Assembly: GCA_019054805.1 (NCBI GenBank)
Contig: JAHQIY010000020.1
Coordinates: 124,001-188,000 of the forward strand
DNA: 64,000 nt
Source: Brachionus manjavacas
Taxonomy: Eukaryota > Rotifera > Eurotatoria > Ploima > Brachionidae
Direction of reading: 5' to 3'
In this document: positions 1 to 12,700 of the stretch, in pieces
Position numbering within the stretch: the first letter of the stretch is position 1
Layout: each line of letters begins with the position of its first letter
The notes under the pieces: model-generated
Databases searched by the model: none
Told to the model about the DNA's origin: nothing
What the model saw: only the letters and a program-made list of their open reading frames with translations
Position numbers and translations under genes: made by a program

Positions 1-3000
1 TTATAGTTTTTATTTGTAAGTCTATCTGGAAATAGATAGTTTCTAGAGGCAATTTTTTATTTATAAAACTAATTGATAAATGATATATTCAAGGCCGACA
101 GATTTTGTAGACTTGAAGATAACAACTTCCGATCTAATAAAGAACAAGACTAACTGAAGCCAAAAAAAGCTAATTTTTTTTTTTTAAATTTTTATAGAAT
201 ACAGTAATAAGACCAAAATAAAAATAATTTGAAAATTTTTTTTTAATTCAACTTTTAACTTTCTAATCCAAATATTTTAATTAAAGAAATAAATGATCAA
301 AAGTATTCGAGGAACTCAAAAAAAAAATAATTAAAATATAATAATCTAGACTTTTGGGAATAGCGATTAAAATATTGAAAATAGTAAAAAAAAAAGTTAT
401 AAAATATTTATTTTTTTGCTAGGAAATCTCTTTGTGTTTACTTATTAAAACCTTTGGTTTATTTTTTGACATTTCTGTTAAATAATAAACTCTTGCTGAT
501 TTGAACTTAGCTTCTAAATTCCAAAAAACACTCAAGAATGCTTTTAAAAAAAAAATTCGTTTAAAAAAATCTTAAAATAATTATTGTTTATAAATTTTAT
601 GTTATCTCTCTCAATAAGCATCATAAATTTTTGCCATAGTCTCACATCGAGTACAAAAAAATTTGAACTAGACATTTCCAATAAACTCTTCCAATTATTT
701 TGTAATTTTTAGTGAGTTTATGATCTTAAAAATAAAAAACCATAAAACTTAAACTTAATTTTTTTTTGATGAATTTTGAACAGATGAGAAAAAATTCTTT
801 AAACTAAAAATACTAAAGAAACCTTCAAAAAGGCTGAAATAAATTAAACGAATTCATTTTTTTAAATTTTATTCAATTTTTTTTTCAAATAAACTTCAAA
901 TAAAGTTCTAATAAATAATCAATTTATTGAATTAAATTAAATTTTTATCTATTCCAGAGTCTAGTGCGATAAAAAGTGCACTCAGCATTTATTAAAAAAA
1001 GACTTAATTAAATTTTAATATTGTCTCGAGTGACAATAAGCTCAAGTGTCAGTCAATAAATAAACTTACCATTCAAATTTTGATCCAACAATCGAACAAT
1101 ATTGTTTTGCTTTGCGTTGAACAACTGTGCCGATTTATTAGAAATTCTCGGACTGTTGCATTTAGCCTTAAATGGAACAATAGGTTCAAACTTAATTAAC
1201 AAAGTTATATAATTAAGAATAATAATCTCTCCAGAACTGATTAAATAATGCTGGCCAAATTATTGAGTAACTTAGACTTGGCTTGCAGCCTTATTGAATT
1301 TTATCTCTTAATTATTAAATTCAGTGAAGAACAAAATTGCATGGCTGAGGGTCTGCGCTAAGTTTGCGTAATTAATTTCCTCTCAAATGTCATTACTAAC
1401 GATGTAAACATTGCCTCAGAAATAAAATTCAATTAGGGCCTAAAATTGGGTTAAAAGAGTTATTCTAATCAATCGGGCACAAATTACTTTCAAATCTAAA
1501 TATTTATGATCATTTAAGCTGGCTGGTTTATTTGTTGTAAGTCTTCGACAGTCTAAATTCTGTCGGTCTTAATCAGAATTTATTTAATTTAGAAATAAAT
1601 ACATTTCAAAAATAAAAATTACTTGATTTAGCAACATTGGCTTTTCTGGGTCTGGGTCTGGCTTTTTCTTGGCTGCCCAGACATTCGGGGTTTTTTGCTC
1701 TTAAAAATTAGTTTAAAAGTATTTTAATTCTAGCAGATAATTTCATAAAATTTGTCATGTTAAATCGACAAAATTTCAAAACTTGACATATTATTTATGG
1801 TCAAAAAAATCTTTTTTGATCACATTTATTAAATTGGTCTAGAGAGCGATTTAATATAATATTTTATTTAATTAAATAGGCACCAATTTATGCAAATATA
1901 AAACTTAAAGATTTATAGTTTTTCTGCTGATAAAATTAGACACTTAATAAAATCATATATAAAAAATTTCACAAGAAAATTTACTAAACCATAAAAGTCA
2001 AGTGAATATAAGAAAAAATTAATTTATAGTAATATTAAAATAATGACGAAGTAAAATAAACAGACGAAAAAACTTCCTTTTATCCAAATCTCAGTTTAAC
2101 TTAAGTTTATTTTTATAGGGTATTAATAAACGATAATTCATGACTAAAAAAATAAATTTTAGTTAATTTCCAAAATTAGTTGAATATTTTAGGATTTTTT
2201 TGATATTTAAACAGAATGGATTTACGCTGTTAGGTGAATAGTTGTTTTAAAAACAGCATGATCAGTCATATCTTCTTATTAAGTGTTCAAATCAATTTTT
2301 TTAAATACTCACCAAAAAATTTACAAAATTAAAAAAAATCAAAGTTAATTTATGTGACATTTTTTTAAAATTGAATTTGAATTAAATGAATACAAAATAA
2401 ATGATTTTAAAAATCTGATGATTTAAAAATTTGGAAATTATCCAACAATAAAATTTTTTTTAAATAAAAACAATTTCCAATTTTCAAATCTTATATAGTT
2501 TTATTAGATGACCAATTTATCACCTTAAAGGGTAGATCTCATAAAATGATGATTAATTTTTTTATAAAATTCGAGACTTGTTTTATTAAGCATTTTGAGA
2601 GCTTTTAAACAGTCATCAATATTTTAGCATCTATTAATTAGATTTGATATATTCAACTAGCAAAGGAAGTCCTGTTTTTTGACCAGACTTGTATAAAAAT
2701 ATTTTATTTCAACTGGTATTAAGGAAATAATTTAATAGCCAGGGTTTTTTGTATCCTAAATATTTATTACACAAATTGAACATAAAATCGGTTTTAAAAT
2801 TTACAAAAAAAGCATAAAAAATTTAACTAAAACGCCTTAATCTATTGTCCGGTTCATAGAAACACAAGCACATAATTTTATTTATTTATACCCAAATAGA
2901 TTTATGTTTGTCAAATTCTGAGCTAAAATTTTGAGTAGTAAATAAATTTCGTCAATATTTTTTCTTTTTAAATTAATACCTTAAAAATTTTGACTAAAAA

Positions 3001-3238
3001 AAATATATACAAAAAATCTTAATAACAAAAAAAATTTCTTAGAACTCTGCCACTCATTTAATAAAAAAAATAAACTTAAATTATATAATTTCTTTTTTAA
3101 TGTAAAAAAATATATAAAATTTTTTTGTTGTTGATCAAAAATTGACCCAAAATACCTTTATGGTTGTAAAATCACCTTGTCTAAATACTAAAATTCTAAA
3201 ACCACTTTTGAGATAGATTATTTATGATAAAAATGTTC
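1..3238. other. AT-rich stretch without a recognisable gene
   Basis: No convincing reading frame, RNA gene or mobile element is visible. Base composition is dominated by A/T runs. A short richer patch near 1640-1690 has, on the minus strand, stop-free codons with a Pro-Asp repeat ending at a GT-like donor. It could be an isolated exon, but nothing around it supports a gene model. Confidence 0.5.
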
Positions 3239-3490
3239 CTACTTTGTATCAACGGTGGATCCTTTTTCGTCATAAATAGCCATTAAATTTTTGATCGACT
3301 TGCGCAGGTCTTTGACTGAAGTCAGCAATTTGGATCCGACCAGAGAACCAACCTGCTGGTTATTGGCAGCATTTTTCAGCAATTTTACATCCGGTAAAAT
3401 ATTGACATTTTGATCGAAGCTAGCTTTGCTCTTACTCTTGATAGGATCTAAATTTCTGTAGTTCCTGGCGCTGAATTTGCATCCCGTCAT
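3239..3490 (-). CDS. Small orphan protein, 83 aa
   Basis: A single open frame begins at an ATG in a reasonable context (ACC before ATG) and has markedly less A/T than its flanks, which argues for real coding. The product is basic and hydrophilic, with a Lys/Ser-rich patch at about residues 18-24 and a probable amphipathic helix at about 55-75. No signal peptide, membrane segment or known domain is visible. It is not recognised. It could be a complete small gene or the first exon of a longer one, since the ORF is flanked by AT-rich sequence on both sides. The nearest gene, the coiled-coil gene at 5.6-6.5 kb, lies on the same strand. Confidence 0.45.
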   Translation of the reverse strand: MTGCKFSARNYRNLDPIKSKSKASFDQNVNILPDVKLLKNAANNQQVGSLVGSKLLTSVKDLRKSIKNLMAIYDEKGSTVDTK

Positions 3491-5575
3491 GGTTACTTTT
3501 GGTCACCGATCAAGCCTAATCTAATTACCAAATTATTCTAAAATCTAAAGCTTTATTTAAAATTTTCGAATAAAAGTAAGAACTAATTAGCAAACTACGC
3601 GGGGGTATTTAACAAAATATTTAAATTTGGTGTATAAAATTTTCAAGAGGTGAACTGTTTTGTTTTTGAATAACTAGAACTTAACTTAAGGGTGTCAAAT
3701 AAATCAACGCAAAATAGTTAGGTAATTGAGCTAGGTTGATTATGCGTTTTGAACAATTTGGACAACATTTTTAAAAAAAGAATTTATCTAAACTGAAAAA
3801 ATAGACCCTTTTAAAACTAAGATTTGGGCTAATTAAATTTTTGCATAATTTTAAGTAGAGTAGGATATGGACAATCTGGTTTTAGTTGACAAATTTAATT
3901 TAAAAGATGTGAGTCAATGTTAAGCTTATTTGCACTTGGCAAAATTTTATAAATCGCCGCCTATCGTAAGCATAAGATAATATTAATTTCATGGATGAGT
4001 TTTGTTGGTCTCGGAAAAGCCCAGCTCTATTTCGCAATCAATTGGGTGCATTGTGCAAGCCTTGGAAAAAAAGTTCTAACTCAATTACTTCGGTCAAAAT
4101 ACAATTAAGTTTGGAGCAATTTTGCGGAAATTTTTCGTTTGAATAAGTTTATGAATATTTTTTTGTTTTGACCAAATTTATTGTTAATTAAACTCGAAAA
4201 ATAAATTTTTTTCTTCTTCCAAATTTTAAATTCTAATTTTATTTGATAATAATTTACAAATTTACTTAGAGATTTGGTCTATGTTAAAAGAAAACAGATA
4301 CTCGGCTTTAATTGTTATTAATTTAGTTTGCTATTTTACTTATGTAATCACAATGCTTGGGTCCTTAAATGATCTTTTGAAATGAAAAAAAAAGCTCATC
4401 AGATGAGACGTCAATTTTTCTAACTAGGCTAAGTTTTATTTCAATAAATAAATTATCTAATATTTTCCTAAAATTCTACAAAATCGAACCAAATGATTTT
4501 TTTAAAATTTAAAAAAACAAAAAAAAATTCTGATCGATACATTGATGAAAAAAATTCAAAAATTAATGATAAATCGAGTTTACTTAGCCTTCATGATTTT
4601 TTAACAAACAAATAATTATTAAAAGTGATAGAATAATTTATTTTTCATTTAAATAGATAGAACCTTGAATAAAAATAAATACTCAGTTTTTTATTAAAAA
4701 AAAGCATTAACAAACAAAGATTTTTCTTTTTAAAATACCGAATCAATAATAAATAGAAATGTTTTACATCTCTGTTAAATTTCAACTTAAGATAAAATTA
4801 ACAATTTTAACTCAACAATTTGTTAAAATAAGCAGATAGAATTTTTTAGTTAAATTTAATAAAATCACAATTTTATTTTAAATCGTAAATTGATAAATAA
4901 AGCTCGATGCATTTAATTGTAAATAATTGTTTCTAATTATTTATATTTCAAAATGGCATGGCTAATTTTGACATATTTTAATAGAACGGTATACTCGGCC
5001 AATGGTCTAAAATTCATAGAAGTGTAAAATAATAAAAGTCCAATTTTTAATTTATTCCCTCCTCCATAATTAAAAGCATTTACTGTGGGAAATTTGATAC
5101 AAATAATCAATTTTCGCATTTATTTATGATCTAAATTATTTCTAAAATTTTTTTAATTTCATTTTTTTTTTGGTGAAAAATTTTACTTCTAGTTCTAAAA
5201 GTGCTTTAGCCAAAAAATTACTTAAGGCCATGTTCCAAAAAGTCTTAAACGCTTTTTGATTAGCATAGAATTGAGTAGACAAAAGTAATTAAAAAAAATA
5301 ATAAGAATTTTTTTTCAAATGTGTCAAAAAACCAATTTAGCAAAAATAAAATAAAATTAATCTCAAAATAATCTTACTCAATTTTAAGATCAGAATTGTG
5401 TTTAAATAAAATTAGCAGCTTCGTATTCCAAAATAAGATAGATGGTCAATATTTGTAAATAGGATCTGGGTTTAATCTAAGAAGTGTGGCAAATATTTTC
5501 GCACCATCTTACCGTAGAATTAATTATCATTTGAGACTAAATTTTTTATTTCAAATTAAAACAAAACAAAAATTT
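3491..5575. other. Gene-poor AT-rich spacer
   Basis: Only short fortuitous open frames are visible, for example around 4940-5120 on the minus strand, with hydrophobic, AT-driven composition. No repeat shared with the rest of the window was noticed. Confidence 0.5.
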
Positions 5576-6511
5576 TCAAACTTCAAAATCAAATAATGAG
5601 TCAATTGAGTCTTGACTGTTTAGAACATAGTTCTCTTTTGAATCATTTGAATTTTTAAAATCAGTATCTATCATGCGTCTTGTTCTCACACCGTTCTCTG
5701 AACCATTTGGAACTATATTTTTGTAATTTTTTAATTTATTCAATAAATGATATTTATTAATTTTGGATTTTTTGATTGAACTCAATTTTCTAAATGAACC
5801 ATTTTTTGTTTTTATCTCAACATGCCTGACTTGCTCACCCATTCTATTAAATTAATTATTAAACCTGTATGTAAAAGACAAATTAATTTACTTCTGGTCA
5901 ATTGTTCGTTCCAGGAATAGCACCGCATCATTTACGGTTTTTTTAACCATGGTCTCAAAATCCAATGGCAACTAGAAATTAAGCTAGAACAAAACAGATT
6001 ATTAATTGACAATTTGAAGTACCTTGAACAAAAGATTTTCAAATTTTTCATTTTTAAGACTCAATTGAGTCAATTGAGTCAATTGAGTAACTGTTTCTTG
6101 TAGTGATGCCATCTCATTCCTCAGGCAGCTAACTGAGCTTTGAACCGCTTCTAACTTACTGCAAATCAAGTCTAAATCTTCACTACATCTCCTTTAACAA
6201 TAAAATTATTCTTTTTTTTTGTTTTTCTTTTTTAAAATTTACTTCTGAGATTCTGGTCCATTTAGTACTTGGTATTTGGCCTGGTCGATTTGTTGTAGTG
6301 AATTTGATTGGGAATATTTGAATGAATGGTTTAAATTGGGCTTCATGTCTTGGTATAAGCCTGATTCGACTCGTTGAGCTTGAGGCCTCAAAATATTAAA
6401 GCCCGATTTGGAATAAAGACCTGTATCACTCATATACAAGCGTTCGCTTAGGCTCAGTGATAAAAAAGACGTATCAACATCAAGATTTTTGATCATTTGA
6501 TTTTTATCCAT
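5576..6511 (-). CDS. Coiled-coil orphan protein, about 261 aa, four exons
   Basis: Four exons join in frame on the minus strand: 6511-6243, 6191-6023, 5971-5892 and 5843-5576. Introns are 48-51 nt with GT/AG ends, and the summed length is divisible by three. The N-terminal ~90 residues are polar and Tyr/Ser/Gln-rich. Exon 2 encodes a heptad-like helix with a TQL triplet repeat (TCAATTGAG units in the DNA), a probable coiled coil. Exon 4 is Lys-rich, then acidic. No known domain is recognised. It lies 243 bp downstream of, and on the same strand as, the Fuseless-like gene, so the two may be co-transcribed (inference). Exons 3-4 and part of exon 2 are duplicated at 13.6-14.0 kb. The model rests on frame continuity only; transcript data would settle it. 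Confidence 0.6.
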
Positions 6512-6754
6512 TTTAAAAAAAATTTAAATTAAACGAAAAAAAAACGTGGGGTTGTAGAAAAAATTTTATTCAAATATTATGTAAATAGCTTTGAATTGTT
6601 TCGGTACTAGAGAAAAAATTGCGCGGATTAAATTTTAAATTATTAAAAAAAATTTAATCCTTTTTGAAAATTTGACTTCTAGCAGCCAAATTGATTAAAT
6701 AATTTTGTTTAAAAGGAATAAACAAAAAATAATTGAGTAAAGTTTATTTACTAG

Positions 6755-7876
6755 TCAAGAAAAGTAAGAAATATTAAATTTTAAATTAGATTCTTTTTGG
6801 CGGTCCGATTCAGCTTCGAAGCCTGCAGGACCATTTAAAGCTGATATGAGACCAATTAGGTACATAAATGCGAATAATAGTGCATGAGTTGTGCAACTTA
6901 TTTCGAGTTTAAAGTCAGATTTGAGGACATAAAAATCAAATAGGGCGAAAAAAGATCGCCACAAGGCAACAAGTCCAATAAAACAAATTAATTCAAAACA
7001 AGTCTTGAAATTTTCATTTGTTTTAAAATCATATTTTTTGACTACTACCAAAACGATTAAGGCTACGCTGAAAATAAAATAGCCAAATAAACACGTTTGA
7101 ACAATTGATAGAAAATGAGTTTGTTCACCGAAATAAACAAAGGTATAGTGTTTTACACCTAATTCAAACACGTCCCATACACCCTTCCATATAAACACAT
7201 TTATAAGCATTTCAACAAACTCCATATAGACAAAATTGACAAAATTTTGTGCCAACCTGCTCTTATTAATAAAAATTTAAAAACATTTCTTTCCTAAATA
7301 AAAATTCAAAATAAACTTTACTTTTAAACTAAATATTTTTGGTTGAGTGAAAAAATTGGACAAGTCTTGACTCGGCTCTAGGTGAAAAGGAACACATTTT
7401 ATGAGCGGAGTCAGCTTTCTGTCAAGAAACACTCGGAAACATATCAAGGCCATCATGGACAGAAGAACTGTGTACTTGAAATGAATCATGGTTGAGTAGT
7501 AATTGTAGATGTCCCAGTAGGTTCGCCATTGTGACACGTACGCTATTGACATGGTGTATGAAAAGCAAAATCTAAGAATCTTAGCTACCCAGCTGTTACT
7601 TGGCAGACTACTATTCAAATTTTCTAAGGGCTCTTGCAGTTGGTAGACTATAAGGAGGATAAAATTTGAAATTAGAAAAGTTATTGAACAACTTAAAAGG
7701 ATGTTTTGATAGAAAATGGACAAATAAAATACATTCCATGTAGCGCACCAGTAAATTATTACCAAAGGGGTGAAAACGAATACATTTAGAAAGTAGTTGA
7801 TAATTGTGTACCGCTGATGATTTGAACGTTTTTCCAATAAACATTTTTTTTCGCTTTCAACAAAGTTTTTCATCAA
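6755..7876 (-). CDS. Fuseless-like multipass membrane protein, about 353 aa
   Basis: Two exons, 7876-7322 and about 7261-6755, are separated by a roughly 58-nt intron; an acceptor 5 nt further downstream is also possible. The product is almost entirely hydrophobic helices, with about eight predicted membrane segments. A repeated W-x2-x-W/F-(D/N)-x2-Y pattern is visible at the segment ends: WCATWNVFYL, WRTYWDIYNYY, WKGVWDVFEL and WRSFFALFDFY. This repeated pattern is what I associate with the Fuseless family, which in Drosophila is a presynaptic multipass protein. Length is somewhat shorter than the fly protein. There is no signal peptide; the start MMKN is cytosolic. The family name comes from motif resemblance, so function here is inference. 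A nearly identical copy of exon 1 alone lies at 14.0-14.6 kb. Confidence 0.6.
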
Positions 7877-8238
7877 AACAAAAATCTACCAAGTAAAGTG
7901 ATCCAGAAACCGGGTGGGTTTTTCTAGTCAACAAAATTTAATTCTATTCAAAAAATTCAATCTTATTTATTTTAGTCACATTATCAATTAATTTCATTTC
8001 AATTTGATAAGATTATTTGGTCTATTTTGAGCTAGATGATAAAATTGTTAAATAAAAAGATAGAGTCAAGTCTTGAAAAAATTTTTATTAGACTATAATT
8101 AGTACTAAATATTAATTTTTTTTATTGCTTGTGACTTTTGATTACATTTTAAATCTTGAAAATTTGTTGGCATTGTGAAATTTGGTACAAAAAACAAATA
8201 AAAAATATAAAAATTCCAAAGCTCAGGTTCTGAAGGAG

Positions 8239-8437
8239 CAAAATATGTTCTGTAAATTGTAGCAATTGATACATTCTTTGTACCACCAATGTACTGATTC
8301 TGCAAAACTCTGCAATACATCTGCAAAATTCGGAAAATAGTAAATTTGGGATATTACATTATATTAAAAATCCAATTCAACTTTAAAAGGTGGTACAAAG
8401 AATGTATTAGTTGCTACAATTTACAGAACATATTTTA
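8239..8437. repeat. Fold-back repeat with ~49-bp arms
   Basis: Positions 8239-8287 and 8389-8437 are inverted copies with only a few mismatches. They separate a ~100 bp centre that contains CTGCAAAACTCTGCA. No target duplication or coding content is evident. The core resembles that of other fold-backs in this window. Confidence 0.75.
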
Positions 8438-8879
8438 GTCGGTCCAGATTAAAGTTCTGGCTTTTTATATTTTGTTTTAGACTTGTTTATAAGTCACAGT
8501 TTTAAGTCTAAGTCACAAAAATTTTAGTCAATACCTGGTTCATCAGGACCAGTTGGAAGAATTTTTTTCAAAATCTGGTTACATTAACAGACCACATAGG
8601 TCAAGATTAACAGCCAGGAATTTGGAAGCAACTACTTTATTGGTATCAAATATGGATTTATTAAATCATTGAATTGGCTAAAAAAAAAAAAAAAAATTAA
8701 GTCATTGACTTGACTTGACTTAAGACTTGCGGCTTAAAAATGAGTCTGTTTTGTTGTTGATTTTTGTACCAAAATTCACAATTCCAAATTTTTTAAGTCG
8801 ACGGCATCTATTCACTTTGAACATTTTCACTTTAGATTATTTCAGAGTAAAACAAAAAAATACCTAAAAAAATGGCACA

Positions 8880-9215
8880 CGGTGAAATTTTAGGACATAA
8901 AAGTTACAGTACAAAAATTTAAAAGATTATATTTTTTTTAAATTGCGCAAAAATTGTTCTGTAAACAATACAATATTTTACAAATTTTTTCGAATGAATT
9001 CCAAGCTCTGCAAAAACTCTGCAAATAATTGCATATTTTAATCAAATATTTTTCGATGATGTTCATTTTACAGAGAATTGCAGAGTTTTTGAAGAGCTTG
9101 GAATTCATTCGAAAAAATTTGTAAAATATTGTATTGTTTACAGAACTATTTTTGCACAATTTTAAAAAAATAAAATCTTGTTACTTTTGTACTAGAATTT
9201 CACATTTAGAAAAAG
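8880..9215. repeat. Long fold-back repeat (palindromic MITE-like)
   Basis: The left arm, about 8880-9027, matches the reverse complement of about 9070-9215. The inner ~85 bp are nearly identical and the outer part is more diverged. CTCTGCAAAAACTCTGCA sits at the apex side of the left arm. Short open frames through the element are a consequence of the palindrome and not genes. It looks like a non-autonomous DNA element, with ends not defined precisely. Confidence 0.8.
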
Positions 9216-9718
9216 TGAATCTTTTTTTCCATGTATAAAATATTAAATTAAATTTTTTTTTATTTCATTTTATTTCATTTATTGATAGTAGACCTTAAGA
9301 ATTGAATAACGCTTTATTTATTTAAATTCAGCACAAAAGTATTAATCATAAATTAAAAATGGCTAAAACAAAAATTCTTTTGCTAAAAAAAGAACTGTTC
9401 AACAGTTAAAAAAAGCATTTGTTGCTTCTTTGATCTTTTAAACCAAAATGGGTTTTATGCTAATAAATTGCCGAGTTTTTAGAAAAATTTTGTAATCGAA
9501 AAAAATATTAATTATTTTGTTTAGTTATTTTGGATCTGTTGCAAAAAATTTAATTACATTTAATTGAATTTGATTTATATGTGAGAAAATTTAAAAATCT
9601 AAAAATTTAATAAATTTCAAAATTTTATTTTTGTAGGAAAATTTTTTATTTTGATGAAAAATTTAAAAAAAAATCTAAATTTCAAATCGATTAATTAATT
9701 TAATTTTTGAAAATAAAA

Positions 9719-12700
9719 TCATCGAAACTCGATGTCAGAATCATTTTCGTCAGAATCAGCAAGTGAAATGTCGTGTTCGACTTTGTTAGTTATTCCAAGA
9801 ATCTTGTTGAGAATACTTTCTTTTTGTTCTTTTGCGATGTTGTTTCTCTTAAGATAAATGGCAGTGAGGCTTTCACTAGTCTCAAGAATGTTAACAACAC
9901 TGTTGAGTATTTCACAATCAATTTCATTTTTTGCCACATCAATGGTTTGAATTCTACTCAAAGTTTCAAGTGATTTGAATAGAATGCTGGCACCTCGAGT
10001 ACCTATTTGATTACCAGATAGTCCTAGAATACTGAGTTTAGGAAATTGATGAATACATCCTGCTAAAGCAATAGCACCTTCATTCTCAAGTGAATTAAAT
10101 GAGAAATCAAGAGAACATAAATTTGCCAGAGACTTGATATGCTCCAAAAGTGTAATGAGCCCTTTGTCTGTGATGTCATTTCTTCCTAAGTCCAATTCCT
10201 CTAGACTAACCAGTTTTCCAAGAGCAGTTGAAATTTTTTTAGCACCGCAAGTCTTTAATATATTATTCGAAAGGGATAGCCTTTGAAGGTTAGGCGAATT
10301 GTGAAGTGACTCGACCACTGCCTGTGTTCCATATTCCATCATAGAATTGCAAGACAGATCAACTTCAATCAAATTTTTTAAAGAGTCCAGACTTTTTGCC
10401 AGATCAACACCACCCATTACTCCAGCATTATTTCCCGAATATCTAAATACGGTAAGATTGGGCAGTTTAGCCAGAGCCATAGACACGAGCTTGGTGCCAT
10501 CGGATCCAATAGCATTTTCAGAAAGATCAATAATAGTTAAATGGGACAACTCTGTGAGAGTTGTGCAGAGTGCTTGTACTTCTTTAGTCTCACATATTGA
10601 ATTCCCGCCAATGTGTAGAAATTGTAGCTCTTTCATATTTCCAATTAAACTTGGAAGATGGACATTTTTTTCTAGACAAAGGTCGTTATTTGAAAGATTG
10701 AGAACTTTCAGATTTTTTAGTTTTGAAATTGCGTTAAAAAATGAACTTTTAGATTTGTCTCTGATTTCCATAAGAGCGGCTTGCATTTTTTGGCAAAATA
10801 AAAAGCCAGTTAAAGTGCTTGCCAAATTGAGTTTTTCCAAATTATCCAGCTTTTCTAATGAAGTGCTCAAGCCAACTGCACTCTTTACTCCAATATTGTT
10901 GTCTGAAATATCAAGACTTGTCAGTTTCTTCAGTCTGCCCATTTCACTGTAAACCATTTTTTTTATCTTCTCTGGAATCTCTTTAAGCTGAAGAGATTTT
11001 AAGTCTGTACAATTCTCAAGCGTATCAAATAGAACTTTGACAAGTTTTCCATTGATTTCGGCAAATGTTATCTTTACTTCTTGATTTTTGAGCGTTAAAA
11101 TTTTTTTATTCCACAGCCTGTAAATGGCCGGTCTCTCAATTTTAAACGAGTTAATCCAAAATTTGATGGTCTCCTCTTGGCTTAGATTTTCTTGGTAGAC
11201 CAAGAATGAATTGAACTTTTTCTTTATGGCTGGATCTCTCAAAGCAACAGAGCTAAGTATGTTAATGACTATTTTCTTAAGAAGTTCGATTGTTTGATTT
11301 CTTGTTTTTTCTTCGATAACATATTCCTCTTCAATTAAATATGTGAAAGTCTTTATCAATATAGCCCTTTTATATTCGTTGGTGTCAATATTTCCAGAGA
11401 AGAGTATATTCTGAAGGATATGAGTTTCTAAATGCCTTGGCCTAGCGGCAAGTGATGGTTCAATATACTTTTTCAAAAAGATTAGTGGTAAGGTACTAGG
11501 TACCGAATCATAAAATTTGCAGAGATATTGATCATCATAATTCTTGTTTTCGCTACTAACAAAAGTCATTTGAGCGTGATAAGTGTAGTGCTTAATATTC
11601 ATTGTTATTTCCGTTCCATTGGGTTGTATAAAAATAAGATTAAAATCGCCACCAAAGTCTTTTCTACTCATTGAATTAAATTCTGTAAAATTTTCTTCAT
11701 AAATTTCTACCTTTACTGTTCTTGCCTCAAACGATGGAGTAATCAATTTAAATAAACGCTTTACTTTGCCTTCAATATCTTTGATTCCCCTGAAATTGCT
11801 CCAAAATTCTTTGTGATCCAACTCAAATATTTTTAAAAGCACATTCATCATGTTTATAAGTCCACTTTTTATCTCATTTCTCATTTCCCGTTTGTAAACA
11901 ATGAGATTCGTGTTGTAAGGTGTCTTCTTAATTTCGGAATTGAAGTCGCCTAATCCTTGGACTACCCTGGACCACTCTTTCCTTATTTCTAGGCAGATTG
12001 CAAAAATATTTTTGTGATTACTGTAAAATTTAGCTATATCTGAGCTTTTAGGCAGAGTAGCAGTGGAATAAGTGCCAGTATTTGGATCAAAAAGTAAACA
12101 GTTGCAGATATGCAATAGCAAAACATCGGCACAATCAGGAAAGGTGTTTTGCAGAATAAATGGATTCTCCTTTTCGCTCTTTGATCTATCGAAAATTGGA
12201 ATAAATTCATTTGATGGTGGTTTATTAATTTTGGAATATGGAAAATTTGTATAATCTTTGCTTAATCTTACAATCTCTTGCATTATATCAATTGGAAAGC
12301 TGTAAACATCAAATGATCCATCAAAATGAACTTTTTTCACAACATATCCTAGGTACTGCTCGAGATCTTGTTGGGAATCTGCAAAATTAATCACGAATGC
12401 ATGGATAACTAAAAGCTTGAGAATTCTAGTATTTTGATGGCCAAATAAAGTGGAACTGGATAAAAAAAGTTCTTCAAGTCTTATCAAATTTTCGAATACA
12501 GACTCTTTTGATAATTGATGTTTAGGATTCAATATCTTGATGAACATGCTTGCCATGAATTCTAATGTTTTACATTTTGATTTAGATGCAATATAGGCGA
12601 AGTTTTGAATGTCATCAGTTTTTGAAATACTCAGGACACCTAAAGGAGATGGAAACAATTCAACGAGCAACTTGTAGAAGTCGTTCGTGCTTGAATCTAG

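Noticed and set aside
4937..5119. 60-codon minus-strand frame
   Set aside because: AT-driven hydrophobic composition, no conserved motif, no flanking exons.
8938..9159. 73-codon minus-strand frame
   Set aside because: Lies wholly inside a palindromic fold-back element.
10347..10952. 201-codon plus-strand frame
   Set aside because: Antisense to the LRR array and lacking domain features.
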